Origin: CAZQKE01 sp964593865
Lineage (GTDB): Bacteria > Chloroflexota > Anaerolineae > JAAYZQ01
Assembly (NCBI GenBank): GCA_964593865.1
Contig: CAZQKE010000104.1
Span: forward strand, 1 to 5,379
Direction of reading: 5' to 3'
DNA: 5,379 bases
In this document: positions 1 through 5,379 of the stretch, piece after piece
Position numbering within the stretch: the stretch's first letter is position 1
How the letters are laid out: each line of letters opens with the position of its first letter
Notes under the pieces: generated by a model
Seen by the model: only the letters and a program-made list of their open reading frames with translations
Database searches by the model: none
What the model was told of the DNA's origin: nothing
Translations under genes and position numbers: made by a program

Positions 1-491
1 AGCGAGCCATTATCGCCATGGCCCTTTCTTGCGACCCGGACATCATCATCGCCGATGAGCCAACCACCGCCCTGGACGTGATCGTCCAGGACCAGCTCCT
101 GAAAAAAGTGCGGGACATCCAACGGCAATTGAATATGGCCATGATCTATATTTCCCACGATATCGCCGTCATCGCCGAGGTAAGCGAGCGGGTGGGCGTC
201 ATGTACGCCGGGCAACTGGCCGAAATGGCCTCTACCGAAGCCATTTTCCACCGCCCCATCCACCCCTACACCATGGGCTTGATGTCCGCCTTTCCCAGCA
301 TCGTCGGCCCCAAAACCGAACTGGTCCAACTCCCCGGCGAACCGCCGGACCTGCTCAACCCGCCGCCGGGCTGCCGCTTCCATCCCCGTTGCCCCTACGC
401 CACCGACATCTGCCGCGAACAAGCCCCCGAATTCAAAGAGCACGCCGACCAACACTATGCCGCCTGCTGGCATCCGGGAGGTGAATCATGA
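1..491 (+). CDS. Oligopeptide/dipeptide ABC transporter ATP-binding protein, DppD/OppD-like (3' part)
   Basis: This is the C-terminal half of a cytoplasmic ATPase that powers peptide import. The frame is open from base 3 and the 5' end lies outside the window. The visible protein starts RAIIAMALSCDPD, the usual stretch just after the (unseen) LSGGQ signature. Counting from the Met at base 18, the Walker B motif IIIADEP is at residues 9-15, the D-loop ALD at 18-20 and the switch histidine at 47 (ISHD). Walker A and the Q-loop are off-window. The C-terminal OppD/DppD extension has HPYT at 82-85 and four cysteines at 119, 125, 132 and 150 (C-x5-C-x6-C-x17-C). In this family that pattern can bind a [4Fe-4S] cluster. 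The stop TGA overlaps the next gene's ATG (ATGA), so the two ATPases are translationally coupled. The family is secure; the substrate (peptide, sugar or other) cannot be read from the ATPase. Confidence 0.95.
   Translation, partial: RAIIAMALSCDPDIIIADEPTTALDVIVQDQLLKKVRDIQRQLNMAMIYISHDIAVIAEVSERVGVMYAGQLAEMASTEAIFHRPIHPYTMGLMSAFPSIVGPKTELVQLPGEPPDLLNPPPGCRFHPRCPYATDICREQAPEFKEHADQHYAACWHPGGES
476..484 (+). promoter_or_regulatory. Ribosome binding site for the DppF/OppF-like gene
   Basis: GGGAGGTGA is a strong Shine-Dalgarno match. Its GGAGG core (477-481) lies 6 bases before the ATG at 488, inside the last codons of the upstream ATPase gene. It fixes the start of the second ATPase and supports coupled translation. 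Confidence 0.85.
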
Positions 492-1480
492 GCAAACAGA
501 AAACCCTGGTCAACGTCCGCAATCTGTCCAAACTCTACCCGGCGTCCACGGGCATCTTTGCCAAAGGCAACATCTTTGTCCATGCCGTGAGCCAGATCAA
601 CTTGCAGATTGCCCACGGCGAAAGCGTGGGGCTGGTCGGCGAATCGGGCTGCGGCAAGACGACCACGGGCAAACTGCTCACCCGCCTGATCGATCCCACC
701 GAAGGTTCTATCGAATTGGACACCGAAGATGGTGTAGTGGACATCGCCCAGCTCAAAGGCAAGACACTCAAACAGTTCCGCCGCAACGTGCAAATGATCT
801 TCCAGGACCCTTACGAATCCATGAACCCCCGCCTGACCATCTATGACACCGTGGCCGAACCGCTGAACGTCCAGGGCATCGGCACCGTCCCGGAACGGGA
901 GGAGCGGGTCGCCCAGTTTTTGGATACGGTGGGATTGACTCCGCCTTCCAGCTTCATGTTCCGCTACCCCCATGAGCTTTCCGGCGGTCAGCGGCAGCGC
1001 ATCGCCATCGCCCGCGCCCTGGTGATGGAACCGCGTTTCGTCGTCGCCGACGAACCAACCTCCATGCTCGACGTCTCGGTCCGTACCGGCGTCATGCAGC
1101 TGATGCAAGACCTGGCCGACCGCCTGAACGTCACCTATCTTTACATCACCCACGACCTGGCCGTAGCCCGCTACATGTGCAACCGCATCGCCGTCATGTA
1201 CCTGGGCAAAATCGTGGAACTGGCCGAAACGGAAGAACTGTTGCACCATCCCAAGCACCCCTATACCCAGGCCCTGCTTTCGGCGGTTCCCGTGCCCGAT
1301 CCCACCTTCCAGCGGGAGCCGGTGGTGATCAAGGGCGGCGTGAGCAAACCGATCAACCCGCCGCCCCAGTGCCGCTTTTACCCTCGCTGCCCTCTGGCCG
1401 ATGATTTCTGCCGCGATAACGACCATCCCCCCCTGGAGGACAAGGGCGGGGAACATTTCGTGGCCTGCTACAAAGTGTAG
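488..1480 (+). CDS. Oligopeptide/dipeptide ABC transporter ATP-binding protein, DppF/OppF-like
   Basis: This is a complete 330-residue ATPase, the usual length for the second nucleotide-binding subunit of peptide-type importers, which pairs with the upstream DppD-like subunit on the cytoplasmic face. All ATPase motifs are intact: Walker A GESGCGKTT at residues 51-59, Q-loop glutamine 106 (FQDP), signature LSGGQ at 164-168, Walker B VVADE at 185-189, D-loop MLD at 193-195 and switch histidine 222 (ITHD). The C-terminal oligopeptide-transporter extension carries HPYT at 257-260 and cysteines at 295, 301, 308 and 327 (C-x5-C-x6-C-x18-C), a candidate [4Fe-4S] ligand set like that of its partner. 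The start is fixed by a strong ribosome binding site and the ATGA overlap. As the last ATPase before a hairpin at 1511-1554, it probably ends the transporter operon. The substrate is undetermined: the family also moves oligosaccharides, nickel and other solutes. Confidence 0.96.
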   Translation: MSKQKTLVNVRNLSKLYPASTGIFAKGNIFVHAVSQINLQIAHGESVGLVGESGCGKTTTGKLLTRLIDPTEGSIELDTEDGVVDIAQLKGKTLKQFRRNVQMIFQDPYESMNPRLTIYDTVAEPLNVQGIGTVPEREERVAQFLDTVGLTPPSSFMFRYPHELSGGQRQRIAIARALVMEPRFVVADEPTSMLDVSVRTGVMQLMQDLADRLNVTYLYITHDLAVARYMCNRIAVMYLGKIVELAETEELLHHPKHPYTQALLSAVPVPDPTFQREPVVIKGGVSKPINPPPQCRFYPRCPLADDFCRDNDHPPLEDKGGEHFVACYKV

Positions 1481-1510
1481 CCAAAGGGTGAAACGGAAAC
1501 GAGTAAACAA

Positions 1511-1554
1511 ACTTCCGAAGTCAGCGAACCGCCGGTTCGTGTGGCTTCGGAAGT
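1511..1554 (+). terminator. Long intergenic hairpin: possible terminator, attenuator or mRNA 3'-end stabiliser
   Basis: Arms ACTTCCGAAG (1511-1520) and CTTCGGAAGT (1545-1554) are perfect reverse complements. The pairing continues inward: T1521/G1544 (wobble), C1522/G1543, A1523/T1542, bulged G1541, G1524/T1540 (wobble), then CGAACC (1525-1530) with GGTTCG (1534-1539) around a 3-base GCC loop. That gives 20 pairs with a single bulge. It lies 30 bases after the ATPase stop and ends 16 bases before the likely ATG of the next gene. The base after the stem begins CCCTTTGAG, so the U-tract is poor for a textbook intrinsic terminator on the plus strand. The other strand has a somewhat T-richer tail (TTGTTTACTC). 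The structure is certain, its role is inferred. Confidence 0.55.
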
Positions 1555-1570
1555 CCCTTTGAGAGAACCT

Positions 1571-2131
1571 ATGCCTCGGCGAAAATCGGTCGTTTCCTGG
1601 CGGGCGATCCTCTTTGTCGTACTGACGCCCGCCGTTGTCCTGGGGCTGTTGTTCCTGGCCGCCTGGCTTTACGGCCTGGTGCGCTACGACCCGGCCTACT
1701 TTACCGAACCGTACCTTTCCCGCTACGAGACCCCCGGCGAAACGGCGCGGGTGCTGGAGCGGGCATTGCAAACCAACGATCCCCTTCTCCTGACCGAACT
1801 CCAGGGCTTGCGTTGGCCGGCCAAATTCGTGACCGCGCCGAGCATGATCTTTGTCATGCTCCTGGACCGCACCGACCGCTACATCACCTACCTTTACTTT
1901 GACATGCAGACCTACGAGCGATACCCTCACTATTTCGAGGAGGTCAACGGTCGCTGGGTCGTCTCGCCGCCCGATTTCTACTACTATATGCGGTCGGGCC
2001 GCTGGGTGGTAGTGTTCACGCCCATCGCCGTTGTCTGGTGGCTGCTGGGAGGCATTGCCCTGGGAATCGTCGTCGTCATGCGCGTTTCGGACCGCTTTCG
2101 CGCCAAACTGTACGGCGAACCGGAGGATTGA
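1571..2131 (+). CDS. Two-helix membrane protein of unknown function
   Basis: I do not recognise this family. From the ATG at 1571 the protein has 186 residues. A basic N-terminus (MPRRK) is followed by a first membrane helix at about residues 12-37, then a loop of about 108 residues rich in Tyr and Trp, a second helix at about 146-170, and a short charged C-terminal tail. Positive residues flanking the helices (R3, R4, K5; R171, R175, R177) suggest both ends are cytoplasmic and the loop is outside. The loop begins with a helical stretch (ETARVLERALQTNDPLLL) followed by strand-like segments, so it may be a small alpha/beta fold, but I see no catalytic motif. GTG at 1541 would add ten residues, but it sits inside the hairpin stem, so ATG 1571 (weak GAGAG upstream) is preferred. 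The next gene begins two bases after its stop, implying co-translation. Confidence 0.8.
   Translation: MPRRKSVVSWRAILFVVLTPAVVLGLLFLAAWLYGLVRYDPAYFTEPYLSRYETPGETARVLERALQTNDPLLLTELQGLRWPAKFVTAPSMIFVMLLDRTDRYITYLYFDMQTYERYPHYFEEVNGRWVVSPPDFYYYMRSGRWVVVFTPIAVVWWLLGGIALGIVVVMRVSDRFRAKLYGEPED
2122..2127 (+). promoter_or_regulatory. Ribosome binding site deciding the start at 2134
   Basis: GGAGGA, within the last codons of the upstream gene, has its GGAGG core 7 bases before ATG 2134. It is the best Shine-Dalgarno match in this stretch. It excludes the longer in-frame reading from GTG 2038, which would run through the upstream gene's second membrane helix in another frame. Confidence 0.8.
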
Positions 2132-2133
2132 CC

Positions 2134-2985
2134 ATGCCGGAGGCGAGGCCCCACCTCCCAGGCAGGCCGAAGGGACGGGAGGCGGCAGCAGTCGGGGCCG
2201 TCTTGTCTTTGCTCCTCTTTGCCCTTCCGCTGTGGATGGTTGTCACGCGCTACGCCGACCTGGACCGGAGCGGGGACACCCAGGCCCGTGACGGCTGGGA
2301 GCAGATCCTGGCCTTGCCCTTGCCCCACAGCGCCGTGCTGGTCAGCGACGACCGCAACGACATGATGCCCCTGTGGTACTTTCAATACGTAGATGAGATG
2401 CGCCCTGACCTGCTGGGCCTTTTTCCGCTCATCACGCCCCAATACGCCACCCTGGGTCAAGTGCTCGACCTGGCCTTGAGTACCGGGCGGCCAGTCTATT
2501 TGATCAAAAAGATGCCGGGGATCGAGATCAAAGTCGCCGTCGGCCCGGAAAACGGTCTGTGGCGCGTCTACGGCCCGGCAGCGGACGGGGCGGCCCACCC
2601 CCTAAACGTCCGGCTGGGCGAGTCCGTGGCCCTGGTCGGCTATGATCGCACACCCCTTCACCCCCGGCCCGGCCAGACGCTGCGCGTGGCCCTCTACTGG
2701 CAAGCACTGCACCCCCTGGAAGCCGAGTACCACACCTTTGTCCACCTGCTGGATGGCGAGGGACGCAAAGCAGCCCAGAGCGACCGACAACCGGGCGGCG
2801 TCTACTACCCCTCCACCCTCTGGCAGCCGGGCGAGACGCTGCGCGATGAGCACCGTCTTACCCTGCCCGCCGACCTGCCGCCGGGCGACTATCGCCTCCT
2901 GGCGGGCATGTACGCCTTTGCCGCCGACGGCTCCCTGCTCCCCCTGGGAGAGCCGGTTGTCCTTGCCACTGTGACAATCTATTGA
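2134..2985 (+). CDS. Membrane-anchored protein resembling the C-terminal tail of DUF2723/GT39-type glycosyltransferases
   Basis: The protein has 283 residues. A short basic N-terminus precedes one membrane helix at about residues 17-38. The following segment at about 65-135 (LVSDDRND, MPLWYFQYV, RPDLLGLFPL, RPVYLIKKMPG) resembles, from memory, the region after the last helix of DUF2723-type membrane glycosyltransferases. Residues from about 158 to 283 look like a beta-sandwich, with phrases such as LRVALYWQA, TFVHLLD, LPPGDYRLLAGMY and a WQPGE loop. I associate this domain with the C-termini of Chloroflexota GT39-like proteins. The multi-helix region with the catalytic acidic residues is absent, so this is probably not a glycosyltransferase on its own. 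It may be an accessory or sugar-binding extracytoplasmic module, or a 5'-truncated relic, although the strong ribosome binding site and tight coupling to the upstream gene argue that it is expressed. Its stop overlaps the stop of the convergent TPR gene. Confidence 0.8.
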   Translation: MPEARPHLPGRPKGREAAAVGAVLSLLLFALPLWMVVTRYADLDRSGDTQARDGWEQILALPLPHSAVLVSDDRNDMMPLWYFQYVDEMRPDLLGLFPLITPQYATLGQVLDLALSTGRPVYLIKKMPGIEIKVAVGPENGLWRVYGPAADGAAHPLNVRLGESVALVGYDRTPLHPRPGQTLRVALYWQALHPLEAEYHTFVHLLDGEGRKAAQSDRQPGGVYYPSTLWQPGETLRDEHRLTLPADLPPGDYRLLAGMYAFAADGSLLPLGEPVVLATVTIY

Positions 2986-4379
2986 TCGTACAACGCCTCC
3001 TCCGCCCTGGCACGGAAAAAACCCTCTGTGTCCAGGTCGGCAGCCCGCCGGAGGTGTTTGCGGGCCAGTTCCCTTTGCCCCAGGGCGGCGTACAAGGTTC
3101 CCAGGTGGTAGTGGGCGCTGGCCAGGTCGGGGTCCAGTTCCAAGGCGCGGAGGAGGGACTGCACCCCGGCGACGGCATCCCCGCTCAGATAGTAGGCCCA
3201 GCCGAGCAAGTCATGGGCGCGGGCATCCTCCGGGGCCAGCTCCACAGCAGCCTGGGCAGCGGGCAGCCCTCCTTCCTCCACCCGGTACAGGTGATCCAGA
3301 TAGAAATGCGCCAATAACAGGTGAAAATCAATTTCATCGGGGGCGGCTTCCACCGCACCCTGATACCACTCCTCGGCGGAGGCATAATCTCCCAGGTCCA
3401 CGAACGTTTCGGCCATCTCCACCCGCTGGGCGGCGTTCTCCGGGTCGCGGAGATGGGCTTCCCACAGAGCGGCCTGGGCGTCGGCCAGGTTGCCCACCAA
3501 CCGCTGGTGGACGCCGAGAAAATAGTAGGCCAACGCCGAGTCGGGATCGAGCCCCACCGCCCGGCGCAACGCCTCGCCCCCAGCCGCCGTCTCGCCCTGA
3601 AGATCCAGGGTGTGGCCCAAGTAAGCCAGGACTTCGCTGTCCGGCGCGGCGGCCAACCGCCGTTCCAGGTGGCGGCGGGCCAGGGCCAACTCCCCCCGTT
3701 GCAGGAAGGCGGCCCCCAACAGCAGGTCGGCGCGGGCGGGGTCCGGTTCGGCGCGGACCGCTTCCAGGACGGACAACATGTCCTCGTCGCCGCCCTGCTC
3801 GAACCATGCTTCTGCTGCATCCAGGTCGTCGGTCAGAGCCAGTCGTCCGGCCAGGGAGGCCGCGCCTTTGTTCGTCGGATCGAGGCGCAATGCTTCATCG
3901 AGCCAGGCCTGGGCCTGCTCAAACCGCCCCTGGGCCGTCGCCGCCAGGGCCAGGGCCAGGGGCAAGCGGGCATCGGCGGGGGCCTGAGCCTGGGTGCGGA
4001 GCCAGGCCCGTGTTGCCGCCGCCCAATCACCCCGCCCGGCGTAGCTCCAACCCAAGGCCAGACCGGTCTCAAGACCGCCGCCCAATCGCTCCGCCTCACG
4101 TAGAGCAGCCGTCGCCTCCACAAAGCGGTGCTGGGTCAACAGCACTTCGCCCATCCCCTGCCAGGGCCGTGGTGAGCGGCGGTCCAGTTGAGCCGCCCGG
4201 CGGTAGGCATCGAGGGCCGCGCCATAGGCGGTGGCCGCCCTCTCCTCCTCCGCCCGGCGCACGGCCTGGGTGAAGGCGCGGGGGTAGGGCGTCAGGCCCA
4301 GGAGCAGGATGCCCAGGGCCAGAGCCGTCAGTTTGAGCACTGTTTGCTGCGTATGCGTCTCTGTCTTCACGCCGGGCAT
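2979..4379 (-). CDS. Membrane-anchored tetratricopeptide-repeat (TPR) protein
   Basis: The protein has 466 residues from ATG 4379. A single hydrophobic helix at about residues 15-31 (LKLTALALGILLLGL) is an uncleaved anchor or signal peptide, so the rest is probably extracytoplasmic. Residues from about 38 to the end are helical TPR units of about 34 residues. Clear ones start near 69, 103, 137, 215, 249, 283, 317, 350, 386 and 420, with the typical Gly/Ala/Pro pattern (ALELDPDLASAHYHLGTLYA). The stretch at about 172-212 is degenerate. TPRs form a protein-binding superhelix and no enzymatic domain is seen, so the partner is unknown. No Shine-Dalgarno sequence precedes ATG 4379. A sigma70-like -10 box overlaps this codon, so GTG 4370 (463 residues, leaderless) is a serious alternative start. 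Longer readings upstream run into the neighbouring gene and are not protein-like. The stop overlaps that of the convergent gene by 7 bases. Confidence 0.9.
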   Translation of the reverse strand: MPGVKTETHTQQTVLKLTALALGILLLGLTPYPRAFTQAVRRAEEERAATAYGAALDAYRRAAQLDRRSPRPWQGMGEVLLTQHRFVEATAALREAERLGGGLETGLALGWSYAGRGDWAAATRAWLRTQAQAPADARLPLALALAATAQGRFEQAQAWLDEALRLDPTNKGAASLAGRLALTDDLDAAEAWFEQGGDEDMLSVLEAVRAEPDPARADLLLGAAFLQRGELALARRHLERRLAAAPDSEVLAYLGHTLDLQGETAAGGEALRRAVGLDPDSALAYYFLGVHQRLVGNLADAQAALWEAHLRDPENAAQRVEMAETFVDLGDYASAEEWYQGAVEAAPDEIDFHLLLAHFYLDHLYRVEEGGLPAAQAAVELAPEDARAHDLLGWAYYLSGDAVAGVQSLLRALELDPDLASAHYHLGTLYAALGQRELARKHLRRAADLDTEGFFRARAEEALYDQ

Positions 4380-4406
4380 TGTAGCACAGGTCGGCGCGGG
4401 CGGCAA
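4378..4406 (-). promoter_or_regulatory. Sigma70-like promoter with extended -10, for the TPR gene
   Basis: Read on the minus strand, -35 TTGCCG (4406-4401) is followed by a 17-base spacer and -10 TACAAT (4383-4378), with the extended -10 element TGC immediately before it (4386-4384). Matches to consensus are 4/6 and 5/6 with ideal spacing. Transcription would begin near 4371-4370, just at the in-frame GTG. The site fills the 52-base gap between the two minus-strand genes. It is a pattern match only; the housekeeping sigma consensus of this organism is assumed. Confidence 0.5.
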
Positions 4407-4413
4407 CTGCATG

Positions 4414-4434
4414 TAGCCGCGGCAGAGGCGGCTA
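4414..4434 (-). other. Short stem-loop beginning at the stop codon of the upstream minus-strand gene
   Basis: TAGCCGC (4414-4420) and GCGGCTA (4428-4434) form a perfect 7-bp stem around a 7-base loop. On the minus strand the left arm starts with the stop codon TAG itself. No T-tract follows, so it is at most a weak terminator or pause site just ahead of the promoter for the TPR gene. Confidence 0.35.
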
Positions 4435-5379
4435 TTGCGGGTCGAGGATACGGCGCCGAGGGTCCTCCGGGTCGGGGATGAAGGCAAAAGGCCCCTGGGG
4501 GATGCGTTTCGAGATCTGCAAGTAACCGGCGTCCATATACTCCCAGATGACCTGGAAGGGAGCTTTGCCCGCCACCCACTTTTCCACGATGGCCGTGCCG
4601 TGACCGGGCAGGATGGTAAAGACCACCTGGCGGGGGTCGTCGGGGTTGCGCAAGGCTTCGGAACGGGCAAAGGCAGCCTCGATGCCCTGCGCCTGCCGGT
4701 CGGTAGCGCAGGAGACCAGATAGTGGGCGTAGGGCGGGGCCAGAGGTGCAAATTCCACATAACGGGTATCATAGGCCGAAACGCCCCGATGCCCGTGCAG
4801 TTTGGAGCGCGTCACCGGCACGCGAGTCGCCGGTTCCCAGGGCGGCTCCAGCTCGATGAAGGGCAGGTTCCGGTCCATGCCCATCATCTCAACCGATTCG
4901 GACGAAGGGGGGATGTTTTCTTTGCCCTCCACGTGGCGCACCTGCGCCCCTCGGCCATCGGGCCGCACGCCGACGATAACGGCCAGGTCATCCTCGGTCA
5001 CATCATCCTTGTTCAGCGGGCGTGCGCTTCCGGTGACGGTGGCAATGAGCGCTCCCAGCGTGGGGTCCCAGGTGGCAAAGCAACCCTCGCTGTACTGTTC
5101 GGCCACTGCGTCGCCGATGGCCGGAACGTGGACGATGTCGTTGATGCGCACCATCTCGGTGAAAAAGTTGCGCTGCCCCAGCTGCCGGGCGGCGGTGCGC
5201 ATGGCTGCCGGGGTGTTCAGGCTCTGCCACAGGGTATAAGGGATGGGATCGCCCACTACCTGATGGTCGGTCACTTCATTGCTGCACAGAGTTGTGACCA
5301 GACGCAAGGCGATGTCCTGGTAGAAAGCATCCAGGTCGTCGCCCCGGCTGCGGGGATGGGCGCCGACCAGATCGAAATG
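4432..5379 (-). CDS. Soluble protein of unrecognised family (C-terminal 315 residues; 5' end off-window)
   Basis: The frame is open from the right edge (first visible residues HFDLVGAHPRSRGDDLDAF) to TAG at 4434-4432, so the true start lies beyond 5379. TTG 5307 lies within continuous coding sequence and is not the start. No membrane helix or signal peptide is visible in this part, and the balanced mix of charged and aromatic residues looks like a folded cytosolic enzyme or binding protein. Notable stretches are the RGDDLDAFYQD segment near the visible N-terminus, the acidic NKDDVTEDDLAVIVGVRPDG stretch, LHGHRGVSAYDTRYVEF, ILPGHGTAIVEKW around visible residue 260, and a Pro/Arg-rich end (DPEDPRRRILDPQ). 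The His, Asp and Glu clusters could suit a metal-dependent enzyme, but that is only a hint. I compared it mentally with archaeal-type FBP aldolase/phosphatase and found no match. It lies upstream of and co-directional with the TPR gene. Confidence 0.85.
   Translation of the reverse strand, partial: HFDLVGAHPRSRGDDLDAFYQDIALRLVTTLCSNEVTDHQVVGDPIPYTLWQSLNTPAAMRTAARQLGQRNFFTEMVRINDIVHVPAIGDAVAEQYSEGCFATWDPTLGALIATVTGSARPLNKDDVTEDDLAVIVGVRPDGRGAQVRHVEGKENIPPSSESVEMMGMDRNLPFIELEPPWEPATRVPVTRSKLHGHRGVSAYDTRYVEFAPLAPPYAHYLVSCATDRQAQGIEAAFARSEALRNPDDPRQVVFTILPGHGTAIVEKWVAGKAPFQVIWEYMDAGYLQISKRIPQGPFAFIPDPEDPRRRILDPQ

Noticed and set aside
1541..1570. GTG 1541 as the start of the two-helix protein
   Set aside because: It is buried in the hairpin stem and has no Shine-Dalgarno. 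ATG 1571 gives a typical short basic N-terminus before the first helix.
1478..1573. Possible read-through or fusion: the ATPase stop TAG is followed by open codons in the same frame into the two-helix protein gene
   Set aside because: The intervening residues have no domain character, the region is occupied by a hairpin, the ATPase already ends at the normal family length, and the downstream gene has its own ATG before a membrane helix. The shared frame is a one-in-three coincidence.
455..1930. Long open frame (491 codons) on the minus strand opposite the second ATPase and the two-helix gene
   Set aside because: Its translation is rich in Gly, His, Arg and Gln with no domain, while the opposite strand encodes an ATPase with every motif intact. 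It is a GC-rich antisense shadow.
2038..2133. Extended N-terminus of the glycosyltransferase-tail protein from GTG 2038
   Set aside because: The extra residues (Arg/His-rich) come from reading the upstream gene out of frame, and a strong ribosome binding site marks ATG 2134.
3321..4103. Open frame of 260 codons on the plus strand opposite the TPR gene
   Set aside because: The product is Gly/Gln-rich and low in complexity, and lies antisense to clear TPR repeats. The codon pattern belongs to the minus strand.
4380..4772. Extended N-terminus of the TPR protein reaching to 4772
   Set aside because: This stretch is the other reading frame of the neighbouring minus-strand gene, is Pro/Arg/Ser-rich and has no TPR or signal character.
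5305..5307. TTG 5307 as the start of the unrecognised minus-strand gene
   Set aside because: The frame stays open to the window edge with protein-like sequence upstream, so the gene continues beyond 5379.
1..5379. CRISPR array, tRNA or rRNA gene, insertion sequence, toxin-antitoxin pair or defence system
   Set aside because: I saw no regularly spaced direct repeats, no RNA gene signatures, no transposase or terminal inverted repeats, and no defence domains. Genes or the described 52-90 base gaps account for the whole window.

Overview
The window looks like ordinary chromosomal DNA from a GC-rich bacterium, roughly 60% G+C by eye. A member of the Chloroflexota (Anaerolineae-like) is my best guess. 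The guess rests on the gene 4 product, whose tail (a DUF2723-type end plus a C-terminal beta-sandwich) I associate with membrane glycosyltransferases of that phylum, and on the style of the peptide-transporter ATPases. No rRNA, tRNA or marker gene is present, so the taxonomy is inference.

Layout. Positions 1-1480 (+) hold the last two genes of an oligopeptide/dipeptide-type ABC importer operon. The first is the 3' part of a DppD/OppD-like ATPase cut by the window edge, and the second is a complete DppF/OppF-like ATPase. Their stop and start codons overlap as ATGA. The permease and binding-protein genes are not in the window and would be expected upstream. After the second ATPase comes a 90-base gap filled largely by a 20-pair hairpin (1511-1554), a plausible operon boundary or attenuator.

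Positions 1571-2985 (+) hold two tightly coupled genes for membrane-anchored proteins. The first is a 186-residue two-helix protein I do not recognise. Two bases after its stop begins a 283-residue protein with one membrane anchor. Its extracytoplasmic part resembles the C-terminal tail of DUF2723/GT39-type glycosyltransferases, without their multi-helix catalytic region.

Positions 2979-5379 are read on the minus strand. A partial gene for a soluble protein of unrecognised family enters from the right edge and stops at 4432. A 52-base gap carries a good sigma70-like promoter, and then a membrane-anchored tetratricopeptide-repeat (TPR) protein of about 466 residues runs leftward. Its stop codon overlaps the stop of the preceding plus-strand gene by 7 bases, tail to tail.

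The two ATPases work as a heterodimeric motor for one importer. The two membrane genes are probably co-expressed, and the TPR gene appears able to be transcribed on its own. I found no CRISPR array, mobile element, tRNA, rRNA or clearly novel multi-gene system. The points most worth checking are the hairpin, the detached glycosyltransferase tail, and the promoter that overlaps the apparent start codon of the TPR gene.
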